Positions 6,527 through 13,891 of a stretch of 64,000 bases of DNA are shown piece by piece; position 1 is the first letter of the stretch; the number at the start of each line of letters is the position of its first letter. This DNA is from Chitinophaga niabensis (GTDB lineage Bacteria > Bacteroidota > Bacteroidia > Chitinophagales > Chitinophagaceae): NCBI GenBank assembly GCA_017849435.1, contig JAFIGY010000002.1, positions 496,001 through 560,000 of the forward strand, in the 5' to 3' direction. Below the pieces are notes generated by a model, which saw only the letters and a list, made by a program, of their open reading frames with translations, was not told the DNA's origin and made no database searches. The position numbers and the translations under genes were made by a program.

Positions 6527-8464
6527 ATGACAACAAGCCCCTCTCTCCATGTACGGTCTACACCACCATACAAGACGTTTTTATACCTGTTGTTCCCGCT
6601 TGTTATCCTTTCTTACACCGGCTTTTCACAGCAGCACCTCGTTGAAAGCCTCAAGACATCATTGGGTACGGCAAAAGACAGTACGCAGTATGCCGACCGG
6701 CTGAACCGGATCAGCGCGCTGTCCCTCACCCAGCATCTGGACTCCTGTTACCGTTACGCCGCCGCCGCCCAGGAACTCTCCGAGCGGATCCGTTATCATA
6801 AAGGTCTCGCCGATGCCTACATGAACCTCGGGGCTTATTTTACTTTTCAGAACAATGGCCGGTTGGCGCACCGTTTTTACCTTGAGGGTTTGCAACGGTA
6901 CAGGAACCTCGGAGATTCCGCCGGGATCTGTCAGGCCCTTTACTGTATCGGCGGATACTATCATTACCAGGGGCGTACCGGGCTCGCCATTCCTTATATG
7001 AACGATGCAATGGCCATTGGCAGCCGGTTATGGAGGGATTCCGCCTGGGCGCCTATGCTCGCCAATTACTATATGGTGTTTGCGGAAGACAGTTTGCGGC
7101 AGGACTCTGCACGTTGGGCGCTGCATAAAGCGCGGGACATCGCCACCCGTTATCACGACGACCGCATGATCACCTATACCGGGCTTTTCCTGGCGCATGA
7201 AAGGTTCAGGAACGGGGAGTTGTCAGAGGCCATGCAGGAGCTTCGGGATCTGGCGGCCGGAGCTATGAACAGAGGGCTGACCTATCTTGCCGTGTATGCG
7301 TATGCGCAGCTGGACATCTACGCATCCTATGCCCGGTTGCCGGACTCTGTCGACTACCGGAAAAAGATGCTCGAAGCAGCGGTGCATGGAGGATATAAAA
7401 GGTTGATGGTGCGGCCGGTCACCACGTTATATGAATACTATAAACGGAAAGATCCCGCTGAAGCCATGCCTTATGCGGATATCATGTGCGAGATCGCCCG
7501 TCATCAGGAAGATATGCGGATGCAGGGGGAGCGGAATTATATGGAAACATTTTTGCAGGACCAGGAATTGAAAGCGCTTCGCCTTCATAACGCCCTGCAG
7601 GAACAGACCATCGCTACAGACCTGCTGGAGAACAGCAACAGGAAACTGCTCATCATCTTCCTTGGAGCCGGTAGTTTACTGCTGGCCGGTTTACTGCTCG
7701 GCTATTACCGGTTGTATTATAATTCCCGGAAGAAAACCCGGAAACTGAAAGAGTTCAACCGGCTGATGTCAGAAAAGAACCGGCAGTTGCAGCATCACGA
7801 TGATTTCAAGAACAAATTGCTCAGCATACTGGCGCACGATTTTCGCCTGCCGCTCAGTCATATCATTAACGTAACGGAACTTTTCAAGCAGAAAGACATA
7901 CAGGCCGGTCAGTTCCGGGAGATCGCGTTCAGCATCGCCAGTATGGCCAATGAAACCCTGCAGCTGTTCGAGACGGTGCTTCAGTGGATCAAATCACAGT
8001 TATCCGGGTTTGAGTACAAACCACAGCCTTATGTGCTGCGTGACCTGTGGAATGAAGCACAGGAACCGCTGTTCACGGACATCCGGGACAAGGCCCTGCA
8101 GATCGAGCTGCATATCCCGAATGGTTTAACCGTGACTGCCGATAAGGAAATGTTGCAGTTCGTTAACCGGAACCTGCTGCACAATGCCGTTAAATATTCA
8201 TTGCGGGGGGGGCGTATCATGATCGATGCTTCCCGCGATAAAGATCGTGTATACGTAACAGTTACCAATGAAGGAAGCGGAATATCTGCGAATGTTATTC
8301 CCTATATCTTTGACTACAAGGCGCCGGGGGCTTTCTCCCAGGATTCCGCCAGGGGTGCGGGTTTGGCTCTGATCATCTGTAAGGATTTCATGGAAAAGAT
8401 GAAAGGGTCGATCTCTGTGAAGAGCGATGGGCATACCTATACCACATTTGAATATGTCATTTGA
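6527..8464 (+). CDS. Orphan TPR sensor histidine kinase
   Basis: Two-component sensor kinase of 645 residues. A hydrophobic N-terminus (about 17-33) acts as signal or anchor. An extracytoplasmic helical TPR-type region follows (about 40-340) with ALYCIGGYYHYQGR-like repeats, then one transmembrane helix (about 374-396) and a coiled-coil linker. The HisKA domain has phosphoacceptor His437 in ILAHDFRLPLSH. The HATPase domain has N box NRNLLHNAVKYS and G2 box RGAGLAL. The G1 box reads NEGSGI, with Asn581 where Asp is usual; this variant also occurs in active kinases. No response regulator is adjacent, so the partner is elsewhere. Divergent from the peptide genes. Confidence 0.9.
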   Translation: MTTSPSLHVRSTPPYKTFLYLLFPLVILSYTGFSQQHLVESLKTSLGTAKDSTQYADRLNRISALSLTQHLDSCYRYAAAAQELSERIRYHKGLADAYMNLGAYFTFQNNGRLAHRFYLEGLQRYRNLGDSAGICQALYCIGGYYHYQGRTGLAIPYMNDAMAIGSRLWRDSAWAPMLANYYMVFAEDSLRQDSARWALHKARDIATRYHDDRMITYTGLFLAHERFRNGELSEAMQELRDLAAGAMNRGLTYLAVYAYAQLDIYASYARLPDSVDYRKKMLEAAVHGGYKRLMVRPVTTLYEYYKRKDPAEAMPYADIMCEIARHQEDMRMQGERNYMETFLQDQELKALRLHNALQEQTIATDLLENSNRKLLIIFLGAGSLLLAGLLLGYYRLYYNSRKKTRKLKEFNRLMSEKNRQLQHHDDFKNKLLSILAHDFRLPLSHIINVTELFKQKDIQAGQFREIAFSIASMANETLQLFETVLQWIKSQLSGFEYKPQPYVLRDLWNEAQEPLFTDIRDKALQIELHIPNGLTVTADKEMLQFVNRNLLHNAVKYSLRGGRIMIDASRDKDRVYVTVTNEGSGISANVIPYIFDYKAPGAFSQDSARGAGLALIICKDFMEKMKGSISVKSDGHTYTTFEYVI

Positions 8465-9290
8465 GCGAGGTATTAATACCTCTTGCCAGAATGAATAAAA
8501 TGAATGAACGTTTATTCTCTCAGCCATCCTATATTGCAACCGTATTATTTGTTTAACCCAGGAGCAGCGCGGAATCGTACGCTTCTTCAAAAACGACACT
8601 ATGAAAAAAGTAAGATCTGCCACATTGCAACATGTTTGTTCGCCCAATGTTTCCTGCATTGTTCATGCGCCTACCCATCTTCAGCCTTTAAAAGGATTGA
8701 GTCGCTTATTGGTGAGTTTATCGCGGTACTATGATAAGAGTGGTCCTGCAGGGCCGCCGGTTCCGGGAACGGCTGCGTAAGAAGGGGTCGGAATATTCTT
8801 GACCGGTATATGCATTGTCGCTGCAATGCTCCCTTCTCCTGGCCGGGAGTCAGGATTAACAGCATCGGTTCGCCTGCATTGAATGGTAGGGGAGGCGAGC
8901 GATTTGCCTGGGGGCGCTGGGGGGAGGGGCCGGTCATGTCTTTACATTTTATCTTCTTCATAACCGACCGGGATGAGAGGCCTTACGAGAGGGCTTGCTG
9001 ATGCTGGGTGGCCGGCTGGTGAATTACATCCTGATCACGGGTACGGGCATTCGTGTGCATGGTGCCAGCTCCTGATGGATGCGATAAAACAACGCGGTAC
9101 CTCGTACTATATTGACATCCGGTACAACAATACCGCGGCCGGCCATCCGCCATTGGCATGCCAGTCGTACTTCCGGCTTCCGGCTGTGCACTCTGCGCTG
9201 TGGATTGCCTGATGTATCACTGTGCCACTATTTACGTCCTTTCAGTCAATTTCAACCAGTTTTCAATCAGGGTATCAACAAAATATTTCC
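8465..9290. other. Gene-poor stretch of about 820 bases
   Basis: Between the histidine kinase and the transposase-like gene. Apart from one weak 59-codon ORF at 8601, both strands show only short frames without family resemblance. It could be decayed DNA. Confidence 0.4.
8601..8780 (+). CDS. Possible small hypothetical protein
   Basis: 59-codon frame starting ATGAAAAAAG, product MKKVRSATLQHVCSPNVSCI and onward, ending in a Gly/Pro-rich tail. I do not recognise it. The only support is a typical start and the absence of a better gene here; there is no clear promoter, signal peptide or terminator. It may be chance. Confidence 0.22.
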   Translation: MKKVRSATLQHVCSPNVSCIVHAPTHLQPLKGLSRLLVSLSRYYDKSGPAGPPVPGTAA

Positions 9291-9800
9291 ATGATGGAAT
9301 TGCTTACTGTCTGTTGCCGGAATGGGAGAATGTTGTTGCGGGAAGATGATCATAAGCAGATCGTGATGAACAGCCTGCTGTTTATGGTGAACGATCAACG
9401 GATATGGCTATATGGTTTCGTTATTCTGCCGGATGAATTGCATTTGCTGTGGAAGAAGCGGCCGGACTGGGAACATCGGAATGTCAAACAGATGATGCTC
9501 AAGTACACAGCACAGCAGTTCAAACGATCCCTGCGGATCCTGTGGCCGAAAGAGCTGGAGTGCTACAGGAGTGAGCTGAGGGACAGGGAGTTTCAGTTCT
9601 GGGAGCAATCGGCCTACATCACAAAGATCAAAACAGGTGCCGAAGCGGAAGAGGTATTGGAACAACTGCATGAAGTGCCTGTTTCATCCGGACTTTGTAA
9701 TAACGTCAACGACTATCCTTTTTCATCGTCGTCATTCTATCATAACGGGCATGATCCTCATAAAGTACTCACACACTATTACCAATACTTTCCACCGTAA
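9291..9800 (+). CDS. Degenerate REP-associated (Y1/IS200-like) transposase relative
   Basis: 169 residues with the layout of Bacteroidota REP-associated tyrosine transposases: an N-terminal strand/helix region, IWLYGFVILPDELHLLW, WEHRNVKQMMLKYTAQQFK, REFQFWEQ, and a C-terminal NDYPFSSSSFYHNG block. Family members usually have an HUH motif in MPNH(I/V)HL; here it reads LPDELHLL, so the first histidine is lost. The usual LDYIHxNPV block with the probable catalytic Tyr reads LEQLHEVPV, so Tyr appears replaced by Gln. It is therefore probably catalytically dead, either domesticated or decaying, although the frame is intact. The ATG at 9291 is preferred to an upstream GTG because it aligns with the family start. 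A 10-bp-arm palindrome follows 38 bases after the stop. Confidence 0.7.
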   Translation: MMELLTVCCRNGRMLLREDDHKQIVMNSLLFMVNDQRIWLYGFVILPDELHLLWKKRPDWEHRNVKQMMLKYTAQQFKRSLRILWPKELECYRSELRDREFQFWEQSAYITKIKTGAEAEEVLEQLHEVPVSSGLCNNVNDYPFSSSSFYHNGHDPHKVLTHYYQYFPP

Positions 9801-9838
9801 CAGCATTGCACAGCCATATAATTTTAACATGTGTAATT

Positions 9839-9862
9839 TTTCCGGGGAGTCTTCCCCGGAAA
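9839..9862. repeat. REP-like palindrome downstream of the transposase relative
   Basis: Perfect inverted repeat, arms TTTCCGGGGA and TCCCCGGAAA with a 4-base loop. REP-type elements lie next to the transposases that mobilise them; with one copy here this could equally be a terminator stem, but no T-run follows. Confidence 0.4.
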
Positions 9863-9884
9863 CCCTCGCCCATATACCAAAACG

Positions 9885-9935
9885 AAACCGGCCGAAACCC
9901 CTCAGCCCAACGCGCTGAATAATTCCGGCCGGTTT
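9885..9935 (-). terminator. Long-loop inverted repeat after pyrH
   Basis: 10-bp perfect arms (9885-9894 and 9926-9935, AAACCGGCCG type) with a 31-base loop containing a smaller CAGC/GCTG stem. It lies 25 bases past the pyrH stop. The T-run after it on the minus strand is weak, so terminator function is tentative. Confidence 0.4.
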
Positions 9936-9960
9936 AAATATCCATTATCGTATTATCCCA

Positions 9961-10674
9961 TTACCCCATTACCAGGGTGCCTACCTTCCTTCCCATGATC
10001 ACATGCAGCAGATTGCCCGGCTTATTCATGTCAAACACTATGATCGGCAGCTTGTTTTCCTGACAGAGCGTAAATGCAGTCATGTCCATCACGTTCAGCG
10101 AACGCTGATAAACTTCTGAAAAAGTGATGGTCTCATATTTCACCGCTGAAGGGTCCTTTTCAGGATCGGCCGTGTAAATACCGTCTACCCTCGTTCCCTT
10201 CAGAATCACATCCGCCTGTATCTCAATAGCACGAAGCGAAGCCGCTGTATCCGTCGTGAAATAAGGATTGCCTGTACCGGCCCCAAAAATTACAACCCTG
10301 CCTTTTTCAAGGTGACGGATAGCCCGGCGCCGGATATAAGGTTCCGCTATCTGCTCCATTTTGATGGCAGATTGCAACCGGGTATACATACCGGCTCTTT
10401 CAAGGCCGCTCTGCATTGCCATCCCGTTGATCACTGTCGCCAGCATACCCATATAATCCCCTTGCGCCCTTTCAATCCCTGTTTCCGCTTCGTTCATTCC
10501 ACGGTAAATATTCCCGCCACCTATCACCACCGCCACCTGTACTCCCAGGTCGGTGATCGCTTTGATGTCATGTGCATACTGGGATATTACCTTGGGGTCA
10601 ATTCCATAATTACTGTCTCCCATCAGGGATTCACCACTCAATTTGAGCAAAATTCGTTTGTACTTTGGCAACAT
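9961..10674 (-). CDS. pyrH: UMP kinase
   Basis: Bacterial hexameric UMP kinase (amino-acid kinase fold) phosphorylating UMP to UDP in pyrimidine nucleotide synthesis. 237 residues. Motifs: [15 protein letters not shown] at the N-terminus, [13 protein letters not shown], the acidic [13 protein letters not shown] loop that contacts substrate, [14 protein letters not shown], and a C-terminal GTLVMG. It follows the rplM-rpsI-rpsB-tsf block in the usual bacterial order but has its own promoter and is separated from tsf by a terminator. The frr gene that often follows is absent. Confidence 0.96.
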   Translation of the reverse strand: MLPKYKRILLKLSGESLMGDSNYGIDPKVISQYAHDIKAITDLGVQVAVVIGGGNIYRGMNEAETGIERAQGDYMGMLATVINGMAMQSGLERAGMYTRLQSAIKMEQIAEPYIRRRAIRHLEKGRVVIFGAGTGNPYFTTDTAASLRAIEIQADVILKGTRVDGIYTADPEKDPSAVKYETITFSEVYQRSLNVMDMTAFTLCQENKLPIIVFDMNKPGNLLHVIMGRKVGTLVMG

Positions 10675-10736
10675 GTCAGCTATGATTAATGTAAGATCTG
10701 TTTCTCCCGAACAATATTAAATATACAACTCCGCCT

Positions 10737-10767
10737 CAAATTTATCCCCTGAAAGCGTATATGCAAA
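10737..10767 (-). promoter_or_regulatory. Promoter of pyrH
   Basis: Minus strand TTTG (10764-10767), 19-base spacer, TAAATTTG (10737-10744): full consensus. The TTTG is part of the T-run of the tsf terminator, so the two signals overlap. Confidence 0.7.
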
Positions 10768-10797
10768 AAAAAGGAGAGAATTTTTCGTTCTCTCCTT
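10764..10797 (-). terminator. Intrinsic terminator after tsf
   Basis: Minus strand 10-bp perfect stem AAGGAGAGAA/TTCTCTCCTT with a 7-base loop followed by a run of Ts; 19 bases past the tsf stop. Confidence 0.85.
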
Positions 10798-10815
10798 CTA
10801 TATGAAATAAGGTTA

Positions 10816-11640
10816 TTACCCTAATGCTACACGCTTGAACGTGGTCACTTTCAGATCGCCGTCTAATGATTTCAGATAGTCTGCTACGGATTTGTTGGCG
10901 TCTTTTACGAAAGCCTGCTGCAACAGGGTGCTTTCTTTAAAGAACTTGTTGATCTTACCGGCGGCAATTTTCTCCGCCATTTCAGCCGGTTTGCCTTCTG
11001 CCTTGATCTGCTCAACAGCAATCTCTTTTTCCCTGGCGATCAGCTCGGCCGGAACACCGTCCGCATCCACAGCGATCGGGTTCATCGCCGCGATCTGCAT
11101 GGCTATATCTTTACCCACCTCATCAGAAACAGCTTTGCTGAAACCTACGAGCACACCCATGCGGTAGTTACCGTGAATGTAAGCGGTCACACCAGCACCT
11201 TCCACTCTTTCAAATTTGCTCAGGGTGATCTTTTCACCGATCTTGGCCACCTGGTCGTTCACCTTGTCTGCAACGGTAGCGCCATCGAGAGGAGAAGCAT
11301 TCAGTTCTTCTGCGGTTTTTACATTATTAGCGAGCGCCAGGTCAGCGATGGACTGGGCGAATTTCACAAAATCATCGTTCTTTGCTACGAAGTCGGTTTC
11401 GCAGCTCAGCAATACCACAACGCCGGCTTTACCGTCAGCAGTGGTCTTCGCAATCACTACGCCTTCTTTGGTTTCACGGTCGGAGCGGAGAGCCGCTACT
11501 TTCTGACCTTTCTTACGCAGATAATCAACTGCCTTTTCAAAGTCACCGTCTGTTTCTACCAGCGCCTTTCTGCAATCCATCATACCAGCTCCTGTTTGCT
11601 GACGAAGCTTGTTTACATCAGCGGCTGTAATTGTTGCCAT
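10816..11640 (-). CDS. tsf: Translation elongation factor Ts
   Basis: Guanine-nucleotide exchange factor for EF-Tu. 274 residues. The N-terminal UBA-like region MATITAADVNKLRQQTGAGM is the family hallmark (VxxLRxxTGAGMMDCKKAL). The core contains the TDFVAKNDDF loop that contacts EF-Tu and YIHGNYRMGVLV. Follows rpsB by 135 bases in the conserved rpsB-tsf order; the spacer holds a perfect hairpin that may modulate tsf relative to rpsB. Confidence 0.96.
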   Translation of the reverse strand: MATITAADVNKLRQQTGAGMMDCRKALVETDGDFEKAVDYLRKKGQKVAALRSDRETKEGVVIAKTTADGKAGVVVLLSCETDFVAKNDDFVKFAQSIADLALANNVKTAEELNASPLDGATVADKVNDQVAKIGEKITLSKFERVEGAGVTAYIHGNYRMGVLVGFSKAVSDEVGKDIAMQIAAMNPIAVDADGVPAELIAREKEIAVEQIKAEGKPAEMAEKIAAGKINKFFKESTLLQQAFVKDANKSVADYLKSLDGDLKVTTFKRVALG

Positions 11641-11713
11641 GGTATATAATCAGTTTATAAGTTAAAAATTTGAAGATGCGTACACCGGATGGTGAATAGC
11701 GGATGTTTATAAT

Positions 11714-11749
11714 GTGAATCGTGAACGACGCATATCATTCACGATTCAC
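11714..11749. promoter_or_regulatory. Hairpin in the rpsB-tsf spacer
   Basis: Perfect 12-bp inverted repeat (GTGAATCGTGAA and TTCACGATTCAC) with a 12-base loop. No T-run follows on either strand, so it resembles an attenuator, processing site or mRNA stabiliser more than a terminator. Confidence 0.5.
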
Positions 11750-11775
11750 TATTCTTGATTATCCTATACTGTATA

Positions 11776-12768
11776 TTATCTGGCTGCACCAGGCCTGCCT
11801 GCACCGGAGGGGCGGAATCCACCACCGGAACGGCCACCACCGCCACCAGGACGGTTACCGCCGCCACCGCGATTGCCACCGCCGCGGTTACCCTGACCGC
11901 CACCACGGTTGCCACCGCCCTGGCCGCCACGGTTACCACCGGGACCAGCATTTCTGCCGCCGGGGCCACCACCGGGTCTGCGACCTCTTTCACCACGCTC
12001 GTCGCCGCCTTCCAGTTCGAACTTGCGAACTTTGTTTTCGGCTTCTTCTTCTTCCACGTCATCCGTTTTTTCAACAGCGCGCTCAGCCAGCCCTTCTGCG
12101 ATAGCAGCGGCGATGTAGCTCACGATGATAGCGATGGATTTGGTAGCGTCGTCGTTCGCAGGGATAGCGAAGTCAACTTTGGTAGGATCGGAGTTGGTAT
12201 CCACCATGCCGAAAGTAGAAACGCCCAGGCGTTTTGCTTCAGCCAGCGCAATGTGCTCGTGGCTGATGTCTACGATGAACAGGGCAGCCGGAACACGGGC
12301 CAGTTGGGAAATACCACCCAGCACTTTTTCCATTTTGTCCTTATCGCGGGAAAGCGTCAGACGCTCTTTCTTGGTGATGTTATCAAACGTACCGTCCGTC
12401 AGCATTTTCTCAATGCTCTGCATTTTCTTCACGCTCTTACGGATGGTCGCAAAGTTGGTCAACATACCACCCAGCCACCTTTCGGTCACATAAGGCATGT
12501 TCACACGTTTCGCTGCTTCAGCAACGATTTCTTTCGCCTGCTTCTTGGTAGCCACGAACATGATCTTTTTACCGCTCTTTGCGATGGATTTCAGCGCTGC
12601 GGCTGTCTCCTGCAAACCTTCTACGGTTTTGTTCAGGTCAATGATGTGAATACCTTTCTTTTCTGCGAAAATATAAGGCAGCATCTTCGGATTCCATTTC
12701 TTCTTCAGGTGACCGAAGTGTACGCCGGCTTCCAGTAACTGCTGCTGTAATGAAGTATTATTTTCCAT
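11776..12768 (-). CDS. rpsB: 30S ribosomal protein S2 with RGG-rich C-terminal tail
   Basis: Ribosomal protein uS2, a late-assembling component near the mRNA exit side of the small subunit. Residues 1 to about 250 are standard: [49 protein letters not shown] and [14 protein letters not shown]. An acidic linker ([11 protein letters not shown]) follows. Residues 254-330 are an unusual 77-residue tail made almost wholly of Gly, Arg and Asn with [12 protein letters not shown] repeats. Typical S2 ends near 250 residues. The tail is in frame and ends at a normal stop, so it is not a frameshift product. Third gene of the rplM-rpsI-rpsB-tsf cluster. Confidence 0.96.
   Translation of the reverse strand: MENNTSLQQQLLEAGVHFGHLKKKWNPKMLPYIFAEKKGIHIIDLNKTVEGLQETAAALKSIAKSGKKIMFVATKKQAKEIVAEAAKRVNMPYVTERWLGGMLTNFATIRKSVKKMQSIEKMLTDGTFDNITKKERLTLSRDKDKMEKVLGGISQLARVPAALFIVDISHEHIALAEAKRLGVSTFGMVDTNSDPTKVDFAIPANDDATKSIAIIVSYIAAAIAEGLAERAVEKTDDVEEEEAENKVRKFELEGGDERGERGRRPGGGPGGRNAGPGGNRGGQGGGNRGGGQGNRGGGNRGGGGNRPGGGGGRSGGGFRPSGAGRPGAAR
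11779..12009 (-). repeat. Low-complexity Gly/Arg repeat encoding the S2 tail
   Basis: 231 bases of repeated GGN/CGN/AAC codons forming RGG-like units. Such repeats are prone to length change, so the copy number may vary between strains. Confidence 0.8.
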
Positions 12769-12813
12769 GTTGTTTTAATCAAATTGATGGTCAAGAATTG
12801 AATGCTACAATCA

Positions 12814-13203
12814 TTAACGTTTAGAGAACTGGAAGCTCCTTCTTGCTTTAGCTTTACCTGGTTTCTTACGTTCAACTGATCTCGGATCACGTTTCAGCAA
12901 ACCTGCAGCTTTCAATGCAGGACGGAACTCGGGATTGATCTCGCACAAAGCACGGGCGATGCCCAGCTTTACAGCCTCAGCCTGACCTTTGATACCACCA
13001 CCCTGCGCATTGATCTTCACATCGAATTTATCCAGCGCATCGATGGTTTTCAGGGGTGCCTCCACCTGGTTCTGCAGGTAGATGAGCGAAAAGTACGTTT
13101 TATAGTCTTTGTCGTTCACCAGAATGGTACCAGTACCCTTGCTCACATATACGCGGGCAACTGCTTCCTTACGACGACCGATAGTATTTTTTTGTTTTTC
13201 CAT
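12814..13203 (-). CDS. rpsI: 30S ribosomal protein S9
   Basis: Ribosomal protein uS9, whose C-terminal tail reaches the P-site tRNA. 129 residues. Motifs: TIGRRKEAVARVYV, INAQGGGIKGQAEAVKLGIARAL, the RDPRSVERKKPGKAKARR block and the invariant terminal SKR. It follows rplM after 13 bases; this pairing is nearly universal in bacteria. Confidence 0.97.
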   Translation of the reverse strand: MEKQKNTIGRRKEAVARVYVSKGTGTILVNDKDYKTYFSLIYLQNQVEAPLKTIDALDKFDVKINAQGGGIKGQAEAVKLGIARALCEINPEFRPALKAAGLLKRDPRSVERKKPGKAKARRSFQFSKR

Positions 13204-13216
13204 TATTCAGGTGTAA

Positions 13217-13660
13217 TTAGAAAGTTAAAGACTGGGGTTTCTGTGCAGCATGCGGATGCTCGGCACCAGCATACACAAAGAGCTTTTTGTACATCGCACG
13301 GCCCAGACGATTCTTCGGCAGCATGCCTTTCACCGCTCTTTCGATCACCACTTCCGGACGACGGCGCAGCAGATCCTTCGCAATCTCCGCTTTCTGACCA
13401 CCGGGGTAACCGGAGAAAGTCAGGTATTCCTTATCGTGCAGTTTGTTGCCGGTAAAAACAACCTTCTCGGCGTTAATTACAATAATGTTGTCGCCGCAGT
13501 CAGTATGAGGAGTGTAGTAAGGCTTGTTCTTACCTCTCAGGATGGCCGCAATTTTGGCGCACATTCTGCCCACTGTCATGTTGGTAGCATCTACAATGTA
13601 CCAGTCGCGCTTTACGTAAGCGTCATTGGCAGATTTTGTTTTGAAACTTAAAGTATTCAT
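13217..13660 (-). CDS. rplM: 50S ribosomal protein L13
   Basis: Early-assembling large-subunit protein uL13. 147 residues. Motifs: [51 protein letters not shown], and [19 protein letters not shown]. First gene of the ribosomal operon rplM-rpsI-rpsB-tsf, with a promoter 38-70 bases upstream. Confidence 0.97.
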   Translation of the reverse strand: MNTLSFKTKSANDAYVKRDWYIVDATNMTVGRMCAKIAAILRGKNKPYYTPHTDCGDNIIVINAEKVVFTGNKLHDKEYLTFSGYPGGQKAEIAKDLLRRRPEVVIERAVKGMLPKNRLGRAMYKKLFVYAGAEHPHAAQKPQSLTF

Positions 13661-13697
13661 TGCTTAATAAAATAGTTTAGTCACCCGTTTGGGAACG

Positions 13698-13732
13698 CAA
13701 AGCTAAGTCGGAAAAAGAAAATAACCAGCAAA
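13698..13732 (-). promoter_or_regulatory. Promoter of the rplM operon
   Basis: Minus strand TAGCTTTG (13698-13705) matches TAnnTTTG exactly; a TTTG lies 23 bases upstream (13729-13732), slightly further than the usual 19-21. Confidence 0.5.
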
Positions 13733-13840
13733 TTGAATGGCTTTTTTTGAAGGTGCCTTTGTAATTAATTGATTTTCAATAAAAAATTTGACAGGAAATT
13801 ATTAACACCAGGGTTTGAGCCCTGTTTTAAAGGGTTTTTG

Positions 13841-13873
13841 AACGAAAAAAGGACCGGCACGCCGGTCCTTTTT
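13841..13873 (-). terminator. Intrinsic terminator after susD-like gene
   Basis: Minus strand stem AAAAAGGACCGGC/GCCGGTCCTTTTT followed by Ts, 20 bases past the SusD-like stop. Nearly symmetric. Confidence 0.85.
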
Positions 13874-13891
13874 ATATTTTACGGGAATAGT

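Noticed and set aside
11755-12738. 327-codon plus-strand frame opposite rpsB
   Set aside because: Shadow of rpsB; its Thr/Ala-rich start is the reverse of the Gly/Arg repeat.
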